Assembly (NCBI RefSeq): GCF_019112525.1
Contig: NZ_CP077800.1
Location: 558,001-622,000 of the forward strand
Reading direction: 5' to 3'
Length of the DNA: 64,000 nt
Source of the DNA: Modestobacter sp. L9-4
GTDB taxonomy: Bacteria; Actinomycetota; Actinomycetes; Mycobacteriales; Geodermatophilaceae
Shown here: piece after piece, positions 36,857 to 45,543 of the stretch
Layout: each line of letters opens with the position of its first letter
How positions within the stretch are numbered: position 1 is the first letter of the stretch
Notes under the pieces: generated by a model
What the model was told of the DNA's origin: nothing
The model's input: only the letters and a program-made list of their open reading frames with translations
The model's database searches: none
Program-made: the position numbers and the translations under genes

Positions 36857-39001
36857 TCAGGCCTGGGCGAACGGGCGTTCCTCGGCCGGCACCGGCACCG
36901 GGCGCTCGTCGCGCAGCGGTGACGGCTCGACCCGCAGCACCCGCGCCAGGCCGGCGGGCAGCCACCAGTTCCACTTGCCGAACAGGCTGACCAGCGCCGG
37001 CACCAGCAGCGCCCGCACCAGCGTCGCGTCGATGAGGATGCCGACGCCCAGCGCCGTCCCGAGCACCTTGATGTCGACGCCGGGTGAGGACGCCAACGCG
37101 GCGAAGGAGAAGAACAGGATCAGCGCGGCGGAGGTGACCAGCCGGCCGGTGCGGCCCAGCCCGGTGACCACCGCCGCCGACGTGCTGCCGGTGTCGTCGT
37201 ACTCCTCCCGCATGCGGGCGAGGATGAAGACCTCGTAGTCCATCGACAGGCCGAACAGGAACGCGAAGATGATCACCGGCAGCCAGAAGGTGATCGCGCC
37301 GGTCGGTGAGACCCCGAACAGGGCGTCGGAGCCGTGGCCCTCCTGCCAGAAGAACGTCACCGCGCCGAACACCGCGGCCAGCGAGACCAGGTTGAGCAGC
37401 ACCGCCTTGACCGGCAGCAGCACCGACCGGAACGTGCGCACCAGCAGCACGAAGGTGATCAGCGCGATCAGCGCCAGCACGTACGGGAAGTTGTCGTACA
37501 CGGCCCGGAAGTAGTCCTGCACGATCGCACCGGTGCCGGCGACGCCCACCTCGCCGCCGGTCGCACCCTCGACCGCCGTGCGGACGTCGTCGACCACCTG
37601 GTTGCTCGCGCTGTCGACCGTCTCCTGCTCCGGCACCACGTCGACGACCGTCGTGCCGTTCCGGCTGCCGCCCGGCACCGCCATCCGGACGCCGTCCACC
37701 CCCGCCGCCGCGTCGGCGGCCGTCCGCGCCTGGTCGTCGGGCACCAGCAGCGCGATGGGGGTGAGCACGCCGCTGCCGACCCCGCCGGCCTCGAGGGTCT
37801 GCAGCGCGTCGAAGGACGGCCCGCTGCGCGCCAGCGACCCGGTGTTCGCCTGCCCGATCTTCAGCCCGAACACCGGCGCGATGACCAGTCCGAGCACCAC
37901 CAGCGCCACGCCCGCGGCCACCCAGCGGCGCCGCACGATCAGCCGCGCCCACGCCGTCCAGCCCCGTGCGGCCACCGCGTCGTGCCGGATCCGCGGCCAG
38001 TCGACCCGGGGACCGATCTTGGACAGCAGCGCCGGGAGCAGCGTGAGCACGACGGCCACGCTGACCAGCGGGATGAGCATCCCGCCCAGGCCCATGCTCC
38101 GCAGGAACGGCACCGGGACGACGATCAGCGCCAGCAGGCTGATCGCCACCGTCACCCCGGAGGCCAGCACCGCGTGCCCGGCGGTGCGGGCGGCGATCAC
38201 CACCGCCTCGTCGTTGGTGTGCCCGTGCGCCCGCTCCTCCCGCCAGCGCGACACCAGCAGCAGCGAGTAGTCGATCGCCACCCCCAGCCCGACCAGCGCG
38301 ATGAGGAACTGCACCACGAAGCTGACGTCGGTCAGGTAGGTCAGCCCCAGCACGAGCAGGAACGTGGTCAGGATCGACACCGCCGCGATGAGCAGCGGCA
38401 CCAGCGCCAGGAACGACGCGAAGACGAACAGCAGCACGGCGAGCGCACCGACCGCGCCGAACAGCGTCTCGACCAGCACGCTGGGGCCCTCGGTCTCCCC
38501 ACCGGCGGCCAGCAGCACGTAGGAGGTCAGCCCGGTGTCCAGCCCGGCGGCCGCGGCGGCCTGCTCGAACACCGGCTGCAGCTGTGTCTCGATGCCGGGC
38601 CCGAACCCCTGGGGCAGCGGCGCCTGCACCAGGGCGAACGTGCTCCGGCCGTCATCGGTGACGAACCGGGCGTCCCCGGTGCTGGCCAGGTCGACGACCC
38701 GCGCCTGCGGCAGCGCGGCACGGACCGCGTCGTACACGCCGGCGACGTCCGCGGCCCGCTCGGTCACGGTGCTGCCCTCGGGCACGGTCAGCACCGGCAC
38801 CAGGGTGTCGGCGGTGCTCGCGCCGAAGGTGGCGATGAGCTGCTCCTCCGCCTCGTACCCGGGCTGGCCGGGCAGCGAGAAGTCGAAGGTGAGGCGGTCG
38901 GTGACCGTGCCGGCGACCGAGCCGCCGGCGACCATGAGCACCAGCCAGCCGAGGACGACGAACAGCCGGTGGCGGATGACGAACCGGGCGAGGGACTCCA
39001 C
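36857..39001 (-). CDS. MMPL-family RND transporter
   Basis: Large membrane protein of 714 residues with about 12 helices in two symmetrical MMPL/RND halves and two extracellular domains. Helix regions show GVAIDYSLLLVSRWREE (first half) and FLFGLSMDYEVFILARMREEY (second half), the conserved Asp-Tyr motifs of the family; both are in helix 4-like positions. Members export lipids, antibiotics or other hydrophobic compounds using the proton gradient. I chose GTG at 39001 because AAGGAGCC precedes it and MESLARFVIRHRL is the usual start. The substrate is unknown. Confidence 0.92.
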   Translation of the reverse strand: MESLARFVIRHRLFVVLGWLVLMVAGGSVAGTVTDRLTFDFSLPGQPGYEAEEQLIATFGASTADTLVPVLTVPEGSTVTERAADVAGVYDAVRAALPQARVVDLASTGDARFVTDDGRSTFALVQAPLPQGFGPGIETQLQPVFEQAAAAAGLDTGLTSYVLLAAGGETEGPSVLVETLFGAVGALAVLLFVFASFLALVPLLIAAVSILTTFLLVLGLTYLTDVSFVVQFLIALVGLGVAIDYSLLLVSRWREERAHGHTNDEAVVIAARTAGHAVLASGVTVAISLLALIVVPVPFLRSMGLGGMLIPLVSVAVVLTLLPALLSKIGPRVDWPRIRHDAVAARGWTAWARLIVRRRWVAAGVALVVLGLVIAPVFGLKIGQANTGSLARSGPSFDALQTLEAGGVGSGVLTPIALLVPDDQARTAADAAAGVDGVRMAVPGGSRNGTTVVDVVPEQETVDSASNQVVDDVRTAVEGATGGEVGVAGTGAIVQDYFRAVYDNFPYVLALIALITFVLLVRTFRSVLLPVKAVLLNLVSLAAVFGAVTFFWQEGHGSDALFGVSPTGAITFWLPVIIFAFLFGLSMDYEVFILARMREEYDDTGSTSAAVVTGLGRTGRLVTSAALILFFSFAALASSPGVDIKVLGTALGVGILIDATLVRALLVPALVSLFGKWNWWLPAGLARVLRVEPSPLRDERPVPVPAEERPFAQA

Positions 39002-39153
39002 GGGTGGCTCCTTGGGCAGCCGGGGACGGGCGATGAGAGCGCTCCCCCCGTGCGCCGGCGACGCTAGCGGTCCCGGCGGCCGCACGGGGCGCTCCCGGCC
39101 GCGCCGTCCGCGGGCACGCCCGCGCCACGCCGGGGAACTGCTTGACTGACGCC

Positions 39154-40227
39154 ATGGACCTGCCCGTGAACCCCCCGGTCAAGCCGATGCTCGCCAAGCC
39201 CGCGGCCACCCTGCCGGTGGGCGAGGACTGGTTCTACGAGCCGAAGTGGGACGGGTTCCGCTGCATCGTCTTCCGCGACGGCGACGAGGTGGAGCTGGGC
39301 AGCCGCAACGAGCGCCCGCTCACCCGCTACTTCCCCGAGGTGGTCGCCGCCGCCCTGGAGCACCTGCCCGAACGGTGCGTCGTCGACGGCGAGATCGTCG
39401 TCCCGCGCGGGGACCGGCTGGACTTCGAGTCGCTGCTCCAGCGCATCCACCCCGCGGCGTCCCGGGTGGCGAAGCTGGCCGCGGAGACCCCGGCGTCCTT
39501 CGTCGCCTTCGACCTGCTCGCACTGGGCGACGAGTCGCTGATGGACGCCCCGTACGCCCAGCGCCAGCTGCGGCTGCGCGAGGCGCTGGCCGGGGTGCGG
39601 GCGCCGGTGTACGTCAGCACCGTCACCGCCGACCCCGCGGTGGGGCAGCGCTGGTTCCGCGAGTTCGAGGGCGCGGGCCTGGACGGGGTGATCGCCAAGC
39701 GTGGTGACCAGCCCTACTCCCCCGACCAGCGGGTGCTGGCCAAGGTCAAGCACGTGCGCACGGCCGACTGCGTGGTCGCCGGGTTCCGCTGGCACAAGAG
39801 CGGGCCCATCGTCGGCTCGCTGCTGCTCGGCCTCTACGACGACGACGGCACGCTGCAGCACATCGGCGTCGCGGCGTCCTTCACCACCAAGCGGCGCGGC
39901 GAGCTGGTCGAGGAGCTGGCCCCCTACCGGGCGCAGGCCCTCGACGGGCACCCGTGGCAGGACTGGGCCAACGCGGTCACCGGCGAGGACGGCGAGCACC
40001 GGATGCCCGGGGCGACCAGCCGCTGGAACGCCGGCAAGGACCTGTCGTGGGTGCCGCTGCGTCCGGAGCTGGTGGTGGAGATCCGCTACGACCAGCTGGA
40101 AGGCAGCCGGCTGCGGCACACCGGGCAGTTCCAGCGGTGGCGTCCCGACCGCGACGCCCGGTCCTGCACGTACGAGCAGCTGGAGGTGCCGGTGCACTAC
40201 GACCTCGCCGAGGTGCTGGGCGGCTGA
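39154..40227 (+). CDS. ligC: ATP-dependent DNA ligase LigC
   Basis: Stand-alone ATP-dependent ligase of 357 residues. The adenylation Lys is K31 in EPKWDGFR; further nucleotidyltransferase motifs are ELGSRNERP, VDGEIVV, FDLLALG, GVIAKR and the final K-x-K region (LAKVKHVR). A C-terminal OB-fold follows (LLLGLYDDDGTLQHIGVA). The start MDLPVNPPVKPMLAK matches mycobacterial LigC, which decides for ATG 39154 over a TTG at 39142. Role: nick sealing in base excision or end-joining repair, together with the PrimPol-C encoded 1.6 kb downstream. Confidence 0.94.
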   Translation: MDLPVNPPVKPMLAKPAATLPVGEDWFYEPKWDGFRCIVFRDGDEVELGSRNERPLTRYFPEVVAAALEHLPERCVVDGEIVVPRGDRLDFESLLQRIHPAASRVAKLAAETPASFVAFDLLALGDESLMDAPYAQRQLRLREALAGVRAPVYVSTVTADPAVGQRWFREFEGAGLDGVIAKRGDQPYSPDQRVLAKVKHVRTADCVVAGFRWHKSGPIVGSLLLGLYDDDGTLQHIGVAASFTTKRRGELVEELAPYRAQALDGHPWQDWANAVTGEDGEHRMPGATSRWNAGKDLSWVPLRPELVVEIRYDQLEGSRLRHTGQFQRWRPDRDARSCTYEQLEVPVHYDLAEVLGG

Positions 40228-40279
40228 GGCGCGGGGCGTGGCTGCCCGGCACAGCTCCGGCTCCTACCCTGGGGTGATC

Positions 40280-41827
40280 ATGACCGGACACCGCCGCCTG
40301 GCCGCCGCCGTCGTCCTGCTCGCCCTCACCCTCACCGGGTGCACCTCCGGAGGGGACGACACGGCCACGGCCGCCTCGTCGTCGGCGGCGCCGGCCGCGC
40401 CGGTCGCCCAGCCTGTCCAGTGGACCGACTGCGACGCCGACATCGACACGATCATCGCCGGGCGGCCCGGCGCCGACCGCGACATCGCCTTCTCGTGCGG
40501 GACGACGACCGTGCCGGCCAGCTACGACGACCCCGCCGGCGGCCCGCTGGACCTGTTCCTGGTGCGCGCCACGCTGGCCGGGCAGACCGACCGGATCGGC
40601 TCGCTCCTGGTCAACCCCGGCGGCCCGGGCCAGTCGGCCACCGACGCGGCGGTGCAGTCGGCCCTCACCCTGCCCGAGGACGTGCTGCGCCGCTTCGACG
40701 TCGTCGGCCTCGACCCCCGCGGCGCGGGTCTGTCGACCCCGGTCGAGTGCATCTCCGACCAGCAGAAGGACCAGCTGTTCTCCGTCGACCCGCGCACCGC
40801 CGACGCCGCCGCGCTGGACACCGCCTTCGCCCAGGTCGACGCGGTCGCCGCCGGTTGCGCGGACAAGTACAAGGACGCCCTCGGCGCCTTCGACACCGTC
40901 GACAGTGCCCGCGACATGGACCTGGTGCGGGAGTCCCTCGGCGACGAGCAGCTGACCTTCCTCGGGTACTCCTACGGGACGACGCTCGGCTCGACCTACG
41001 CGGAGCTGTTCCCCGCGCGGGTGCGGGCGCTGGTGCTCGACGGCGCGGTCGACCCCGACGCAGGCGGTCAGGAGTTCGCCGAGCAGCAGGCACAGGGCTT
41101 CGAGGCCGCCTTCGACGCGTTCGCCGCCAACTGCACCGGGCTGCTCGCCGGCTGCCCGATCGGCGGCGACCCGCGCGCCTTCGTCACCGACCTGCTGACC
41201 CAGGCCGCCACCACCCCGGTCCCGAGCACCCGCGCCGGGGAGACCCGGCAGGCCACCCCCGGGCTGGTGCTCAACGGGATCCGGTCCGCGCTCTACCAGC
41301 CGAGCGCCTGGCCGCAGCTGGCCCAGTCGCTGGCCGCCGCCCGCAACGGTGACGCCGCCGGCATCCTCACCCTCGCCGACACATACACCGGGCGCAACGA
41401 CGACGGCACCTACACCAACGTCGTCGACGCCAACGTGGCCGTGACCTGCGCCGACACCGACGAGCGGTTCACCGCCGACCAGGTGCGCACCGTGCTGGCC
41501 GACTGGAACACGAAGTACCCGCTGTTCGGCGCCGACGCCGCGCTGGGGCTCTACACCTGCTCGCCGTGGCAGGCACCCCGCACGCCACTGCCCGCCCGCG
41601 ACGCCGCCGGCAGCGCGCCGATCCTGGTCGTCGGCACCAAGGGCGACCCGGTCACCCCGCTGGCCGGCGCAGAGGACATGGCCGCGGGCCTGGCGAGCGG
41701 CACCCTCCTCACCTGGGAGGGCAACGGGCACACTGCCTATCCCAAGACCGACTGCGTGACGGCGGCGGTGGACGCCTACCTGGTCGACCTGGTCGTCCCG
41801 GCCGAGGGGACCACCTGCCCCGCCTGA
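40280..41827 (+). CDS. Secreted TAP-like alpha/beta-hydrolase lipoprotein
   Basis: Alpha/beta hydrolase of 515 residues resembling tripeptidyl aminopeptidases of Streptomyces. A lipoprotein signal peptide ends in LTLTGC, so it should be anchored outside the membrane. The hydrolase core shows LLVNPGGPGQSA, DPRGAGLSTPVEC and the nucleophile Ser in GYSYGTTLG; the C-terminal TAP-like part holds the Asp in GTKGDPVTPL and the His in EGNGHTAYP. It should cleave peptides or esters outside the cell. It sits between two DNA-repair genes, with no evident link to them. Confidence 0.92.
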   Translation: MTGHRRLAAAVVLLALTLTGCTSGGDDTATAASSSAAPAAPVAQPVQWTDCDADIDTIIAGRPGADRDIAFSCGTTTVPASYDDPAGGPLDLFLVRATLAGQTDRIGSLLVNPGGPGQSATDAAVQSALTLPEDVLRRFDVVGLDPRGAGLSTPVECISDQQKDQLFSVDPRTADAAALDTAFAQVDAVAAGCADKYKDALGAFDTVDSARDMDLVRESLGDEQLTFLGYSYGTTLGSTYAELFPARVRALVLDGAVDPDAGGQEFAEQQAQGFEAAFDAFAANCTGLLAGCPIGGDPRAFVTDLLTQAATTPVPSTRAGETRQATPGLVLNGIRSALYQPSAWPQLAQSLAAARNGDAAGILTLADTYTGRNDDGTYTNVVDANVAVTCADTDERFTADQVRTVLADWNTKYPLFGADAALGLYTCSPWQAPRTPLPARDAAGSAPILVVGTKGDPVTPLAGAEDMAAGLASGTLLTWEGNGHTAYPKTDCVTAAVDAYLVDLVVPAEGTTCPA

Positions 41828-41855
41828 CGCCACCCGCCCGACCGATCGGAGCCGC

Positions 41856-42923
41856 ATGGCCAGCAGCAAGGACGCCGTCGTCCTGACCCTCGACGGGCAC
41901 GAGGTGCGGGTCAGCAGCCCGGAGAAGCCCTACTTCGGCGACAAGGGCGTCCGCAAGATCGACGTCGTGAACTACTTCGTCTCCGTCGGCGAGGGCATCC
42001 TGTTCGCGCTGCGCGACCGGCCGACGACGCTGGAGCGCTGGCCCGGCGGGGTGTTCGAGGGCGCGCGGCTGTCGACCCGGATGGACAACACCGGCGACGC
42101 GTTCTACCAGAAGCGGGTGCCCAAGAACGCCCCGGAGTGGGTGCAGACCGCGCACATCACCTTCCCCAGCGGCCGCACCGCCGACGAGATCGCGCCGGAC
42201 TCCGTCGCCGTCGTCGCGTGGTGCGCGAACCTGGGCACGCTGACCTTCCACCCGTGGCCGGTGACGAAGGCCGACGTCGAGGCGCCCGACCAGATCCGCA
42301 TCGACCTGGACCCCCAGCCGGGCACCGACTTCTCCGACGCCGTCTGGGTCGCCCCGCACGTGCGGGAGCTGCTGCACGAGTTCGGCATGGAGGGCTGGCC
42401 GAAGACCTCCGGCGGGCGCGGGGTGCACGTCTACGTGCCGATCCTGCCGCGCTGGACCTTCCCCGAGGTGCGCCGGGCGGTGATCGCCTTCGGCCGCGAG
42501 CTGGAGCGGCGCATCCCCGACCGCGTGACCATGAACTGGTGGAAGGAGGAGCGCGGCGAGAAGATCTTCATCGACTACAACCAGATGGCCCGGGACCGCA
42601 CGATCGCCAGCGCCTACTCGATCCGGGCGAGGTCGCACGCCCCGGTGAGCGCCCCGGTCGACTGGGACGAGCTGCCCGACGTCACGCCGTTCGACTTCGA
42701 CGTCCTCACCATGCCGGCCCGCTTCGCCGCCGTCGGGGACAAGCACGCCGGGCTCGCCGACCACGCCTACGACCTGACGCCGCTGGTCGAGCTGGCCGAC
42801 CGTCAGGAGCGCGACCTGGGCCTGGGCGAGATGCCCTATCCCCCCGACTACCCGAAGATGCCGGGCGAGCCGATGCGCGTGCAGCCCAGCCGGGCGCGGA
42901 AGGTGCCGGCGGAGGACGACTGA
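41856..42923 (+). CDS. PrimPol-C (LigD polymerase-like, archaeo-eukaryotic primase fold)
   Basis: A 355-residue polymerase of the LigD-POL/PrimPol family. Catalytic acids are in IRIDLDPQPG (the D-x-D pair), with TSGGRGVHVYVP and a further Asp in IFIDYNQ. WPGGVFEGAR and FYQKRVPKNAP match the family. Such enzymes fill gaps with NTPs or dNTPs during repair. In mycobacteria PrimPol-C is encoded beside LigC (Rv3730c/Rv3731, from memory), and the same pair occurs here with one gene between. It follows the hydrolase gene by 28 nt. Confidence 0.92.
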   Translation: MASSKDAVVLTLDGHEVRVSSPEKPYFGDKGVRKIDVVNYFVSVGEGILFALRDRPTTLERWPGGVFEGARLSTRMDNTGDAFYQKRVPKNAPEWVQTAHITFPSGRTADEIAPDSVAVVAWCANLGTLTFHPWPVTKADVEAPDQIRIDLDPQPGTDFSDAVWVAPHVRELLHEFGMEGWPKTSGGRGVHVYVPILPRWTFPEVRRAVIAFGRELERRIPDRVTMNWWKEERGEKIFIDYNQMARDRTIASAYSIRARSHAPVSAPVDWDELPDVTPFDFDVLTMPARFAAVGDKHAGLADHAYDLTPLVELADRQERDLGLGEMPYPPDYPKMPGEPMRVQPSRARKVPAEDD

Positions 42924-42986
42924 CCGGTGGCCGGACGGCGCTGCGCCACGCAGGTGTCGTGCGCGCTGCGCGGGTAGACCCCGGTC

Positions 42987-43322
42987 ATGGCCACCGACGA
43001 GAACACCCCTGACACCGTGAGCAAGGACGACGCCCGGACCGGCCCGATGGGTCAGCGGTTCCTGGCCGGCACGGACACCGTGGCGCTGCGGCTGTGGGAC
43101 GACCAGCAGCCGGGCGAGGCCGAGCCGCCGGTCGCCCGCGACTACGAGACGGTCGGCTACGTCGTGTCCGGTCGGGTCGAGCTCACCCTCGGCACGACCG
43201 TGCTCGACCTGGGCCCGGGTGACTCCTGGGCGGTGCCGCGCGGCGCCGAGCACAGCTACCGGGTGGTCGAGGCGCTCACGGCGGTCGAGGCGACGTCGCC
43301 GCCGGCACAGACCCGGCTCTGA
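42987..43322 (+). CDS. Cupin-domain protein
   Basis: Small 111-residue protein with a single cupin barrel: YVVSGRVELTLG (motif 1) and GDSWAVPRGAEHSYRV (motif 2). The metal-ligand His set is incomplete in motif 1, where I see no His-x-His, so it may be a binding rather than catalytic cupin. The first 45 residues are polar. Function unknown. It ends the preceding gene group and is followed by a terminator-like hairpin. Confidence 0.8.
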   Translation: MATDENTPDTVSKDDARTGPMGQRFLAGTDTVALRLWDDQQPGEAEPPVARDYETVGYVVSGRVELTLGTTVLDLGPGDSWAVPRGAEHSYRVVEALTAVEATSPPAQTRL

Positions 43323-43331
43323 CCGGCGCGG

Positions 43332-43356
43332 GCAGGCCGGCCCGGTGCCGGCCTGC
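43332..43356 (+). terminator. Hairpin terminator after the cupin gene
   Basis: Perfect 10-bp stem (43332-43341 with 43347-43356) with a CCGGT loop, 9 bases after the cupin stop. It separates this group from the molybdoenzyme-maturation operon that starts at 43401. Confidence 0.7.
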
Positions 43357-43400
43357 TCCCCCGGCGGTGGACCGCCGCGGGGCGGTGGGATGCTCCGGCT

Positions 43401-44282
43401 GTGAACCAGCTCACCGACCCCGCCGCCGTCGCCGCCGCGCTGGAGGCGACCGGCTACCTGCCCGACGAGGGCCTGGCGACGGCGGCGTACCTGGCGCTGG
43501 CCCTGCACCGCCCGCTGTTCCTCGAAGGCGAGGCCGGCGTCGGGAAGACCGCACTGGCCCACGCGCTGGCCGAGGTCACCGGCCGGCCGCTGTACCGGCT
43601 GCAGTGCTACGAGGGGCTCGAGGCCAGCTCCGCCCTCTATGACTGGGACTTCGGCCGCCAGCTGCTGCACCTGCGCGCCGCCGAGGCCGCCGGCACCGCC
43701 ACCGACCCGGCGGAGCTCGAGGCCGGCCTGTACGACCGCCGCTTCCTGCTCGCCCGTCCCCTGCTGCAGGCGCTGGAGGACTCCCCGGCGGTGCTGCTCA
43801 TCGACGAGGTCGACCGGGCCGACGACGAGTTCGAGGCGTTCCTGCTCGAGATGCTCAGCGACTTCACCATCACCATCCCCGAGCTCGGGACCGTGCGGGC
43901 GCAGACGCCGCCGCTGGTGCTGCTCACCTCCAACCGCACCCGCGAGGTGCACGACGCGCTCAAGCGCCGGTGCCTGTACCACTGGCTCGAGCACCCGGAC
44001 TTCACCCGCGAGGTGGCGATCCTGCGCCGCCGGCTGCCGGAGGTCACCGAGACCCTCGCCCGCCAGGTCGCCTCCGCCACCGCCCGGCTGCGCGCGCTGG
44101 ACCTGCTCAAGCCCCCCGGTGTCGCCGAGGCGATGGACTGGGCGAGCGCACTGCACGCCCTGGGTGCCCGGGAGCTGGACCCCGACACCGCGGCCCGCAC
44201 GCTGGGGGCGGTGCTGAAGTACCGCGAGGACGGCGAGCGGGTCCGCGCTGCGGGCCCGGGGGTGCTGTTCGGTGCCGGCTGA
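43401..44282 (+). CDS. MoxR-family AAA ATPase (CoxD-like)
   Basis: AAA+ ATPase of 293 residues. Walker A is GEAGVGKTALA (about residue 42), Walker B is LLIDEVDRADDEFE, and sensor 1 is LLTSNRTRE. MoxR proteins act with VWA-domain partners as chaperones for metal-centre insertion; CoxD does this for the Mo-Cu site of CO dehydrogenase. The next two genes encode a VWA protein (CoxE-like) and XdhC/CoxF, so this is a molybdenum-hydroxylase maturation operon serving the oxidase at 49753-53649. It starts with GTG at 43401. Confidence 0.92.
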   Translation: MNQLTDPAAVAAALEATGYLPDEGLATAAYLALALHRPLFLEGEAGVGKTALAHALAEVTGRPLYRLQCYEGLEASSALYDWDFGRQLLHLRAAEAAGTATDPAELEAGLYDRRFLLARPLLQALEDSPAVLLIDEVDRADDEFEAFLLEMLSDFTITIPELGTVRAQTPPLVLLTSNRTREVHDALKRRCLYHWLEHPDFTREVAILRRRLPEVTETLARQVASATARLRALDLLKPPGVAEAMDWASALHALGARELDPDTAARTLGAVLKYREDGERVRAAGPGVLFGAG

Positions 44283-45543
44283 CGGAGGACCCCGTCCTCC
44301 GCACCGCTCGTCGGCCCGCGGCGGGTCTCGGGACAGGGCCGAGCGGGACGTGGTCACGAGCGTGCTCGGGTTCGCCCGCACGCTGCGGCACGCGGGGGTC
44401 GCGGCCTCCCCCGACCGGGTGGCGGCGATGCTCGACGCCGTCGCGCACCTCGACGTGCTCGACCCGGCCGCCGTCTACTGGGCCGGCCGGCTGACCCTGT
44501 GCGGCAGCCCCGACGACCTGGACCGCTACGACGCCGCCTTCCCCGCCTGGTTCGGCGGCGTGGTCCCGCGTGCCCGCCCGGCCGTCCCGGCCGCGCGGCC
44601 GCGGGTGCTGCGCTCCGCGCCGCTGGACACCGGCGCGGGCACACCGGACGGCGAGGAGCCCGACGACCTCGCCACCCGGGCCAGCGGCGCGGAGGCGCTG
44701 CGCCACCGGGACGTCGGCGAGCTCACCGCCGCCGAGCGCACCCAGCTGCGGCGGCTGTTCGCCCTGCTCGCCCCGGCCGCCCCGATGCGGCCCTCCCGGC
44801 GCCGGCGACCGGCCCCGCACGGCCCGGTGCACGTCGGGCGGACCGTGCGCGCGGCCCTGCGCGACGGCGGGGAGGTCACCCGGCTGGTGCGCCACCGGGC
44901 CCGCCCGCGACCGCGCCGGGTGGTCCTGCTGGTCGACGTCTCCGGCTCGATGACCCCCTACGCCGACGCGCTGCTGCGGTTCGCGCACGCCGCCGTCCGG
45001 GCGCGGCCGTCCACCACCGAGGTGTTCACCATCGGCACCCGGCTGACCCGGGTCACCCGTGAGCTGCGGCTGCGCGACCCCGACCGGGCGCTGGCCGCCA
45101 GCGGGCAGGCGATCCCCGACTGGTCCGGCGGCACCCGGATCGGCGAGGTGCTGAAGGCGTTCCTGGACCGGTGGGGGCAGCGGGGCACCGCCCGCGGCGC
45201 GGTGGTCGTGGTGTGCAGCGACGGCTGGGAGCGGGGCGGGGCCGAGCTGCTGGGCGAGCAGATGGCCCGGCTGCGGCGGCTGGCCCACGCGGTCGTCTGG
45301 GTCAACCCGCACAAGGGGCGGCCCGGCTACGAGCCGCTCGCCGCCGGCATGGTCGCGGCACTGCCGAGCGTGGACGCCTTCGTGTCCGGGCACAGCATGG
45401 CCGCGTTCGAGGAGCTGGTCGGGGTGATCGAGCGGGTCCCGGCTCCGCCCGCCCGCCCGCGGCGGGCCCCCGGCCACCTGCTGCAGGATGACCGCGAGGG
45501 GACCCCGTCCCCCGCGCGGCACCGGAGAGGAGCAGTCGGATGA
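44272..45543 (+). CDS. VWA-domain protein (CoxE-like)
   Basis: Partner of the MoxR ATPase, up to 423 residues. The C-terminal von Willebrand A domain carries an intact MIDAS motif (LLVDVSGSMTPYADALL), and CSDGWERGG and VWVNPHKGRPGYEPLAAGM are typical of the CoxE branch. The N-terminal half is Arg/Ala/Pro-rich and includes TAAERTQLRRLFALL. I took GTG 44272, which overlaps the MoxR gene by 11 nt. GTG 44350 is an alternative that removes 26 low-complexity residues. The stop overlaps the xdhC start by 4 nt (ATGA). Confidence 0.88.
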   Translation: MPADGGPRPPHRSSARGGSRDRAERDVVTSVLGFARTLRHAGVAASPDRVAAMLDAVAHLDVLDPAAVYWAGRLTLCGSPDDLDRYDAAFPAWFGGVVPRARPAVPAARPRVLRSAPLDTGAGTPDGEEPDDLATRASGAEALRHRDVGELTAAERTQLRRLFALLAPAAPMRPSRRRRPAPHGPVHVGRTVRAALRDGGEVTRLVRHRARPRPRRVVLLVDVSGSMTPYADALLRFAHAAVRARPSTTEVFTIGTRLTRVTRELRLRDPDRALAASGQAIPDWSGGTRIGEVLKAFLDRWGQRGTARGAVVVVCSDGWERGGAELLGEQMARLRRLAHAVVWVNPHKGRPGYEPLAAGMVAALPSVDAFVSGHSMAAFEELVGVIERVPAPPARPRRAPGHLLQDDREGTPSPARHRRGAVG

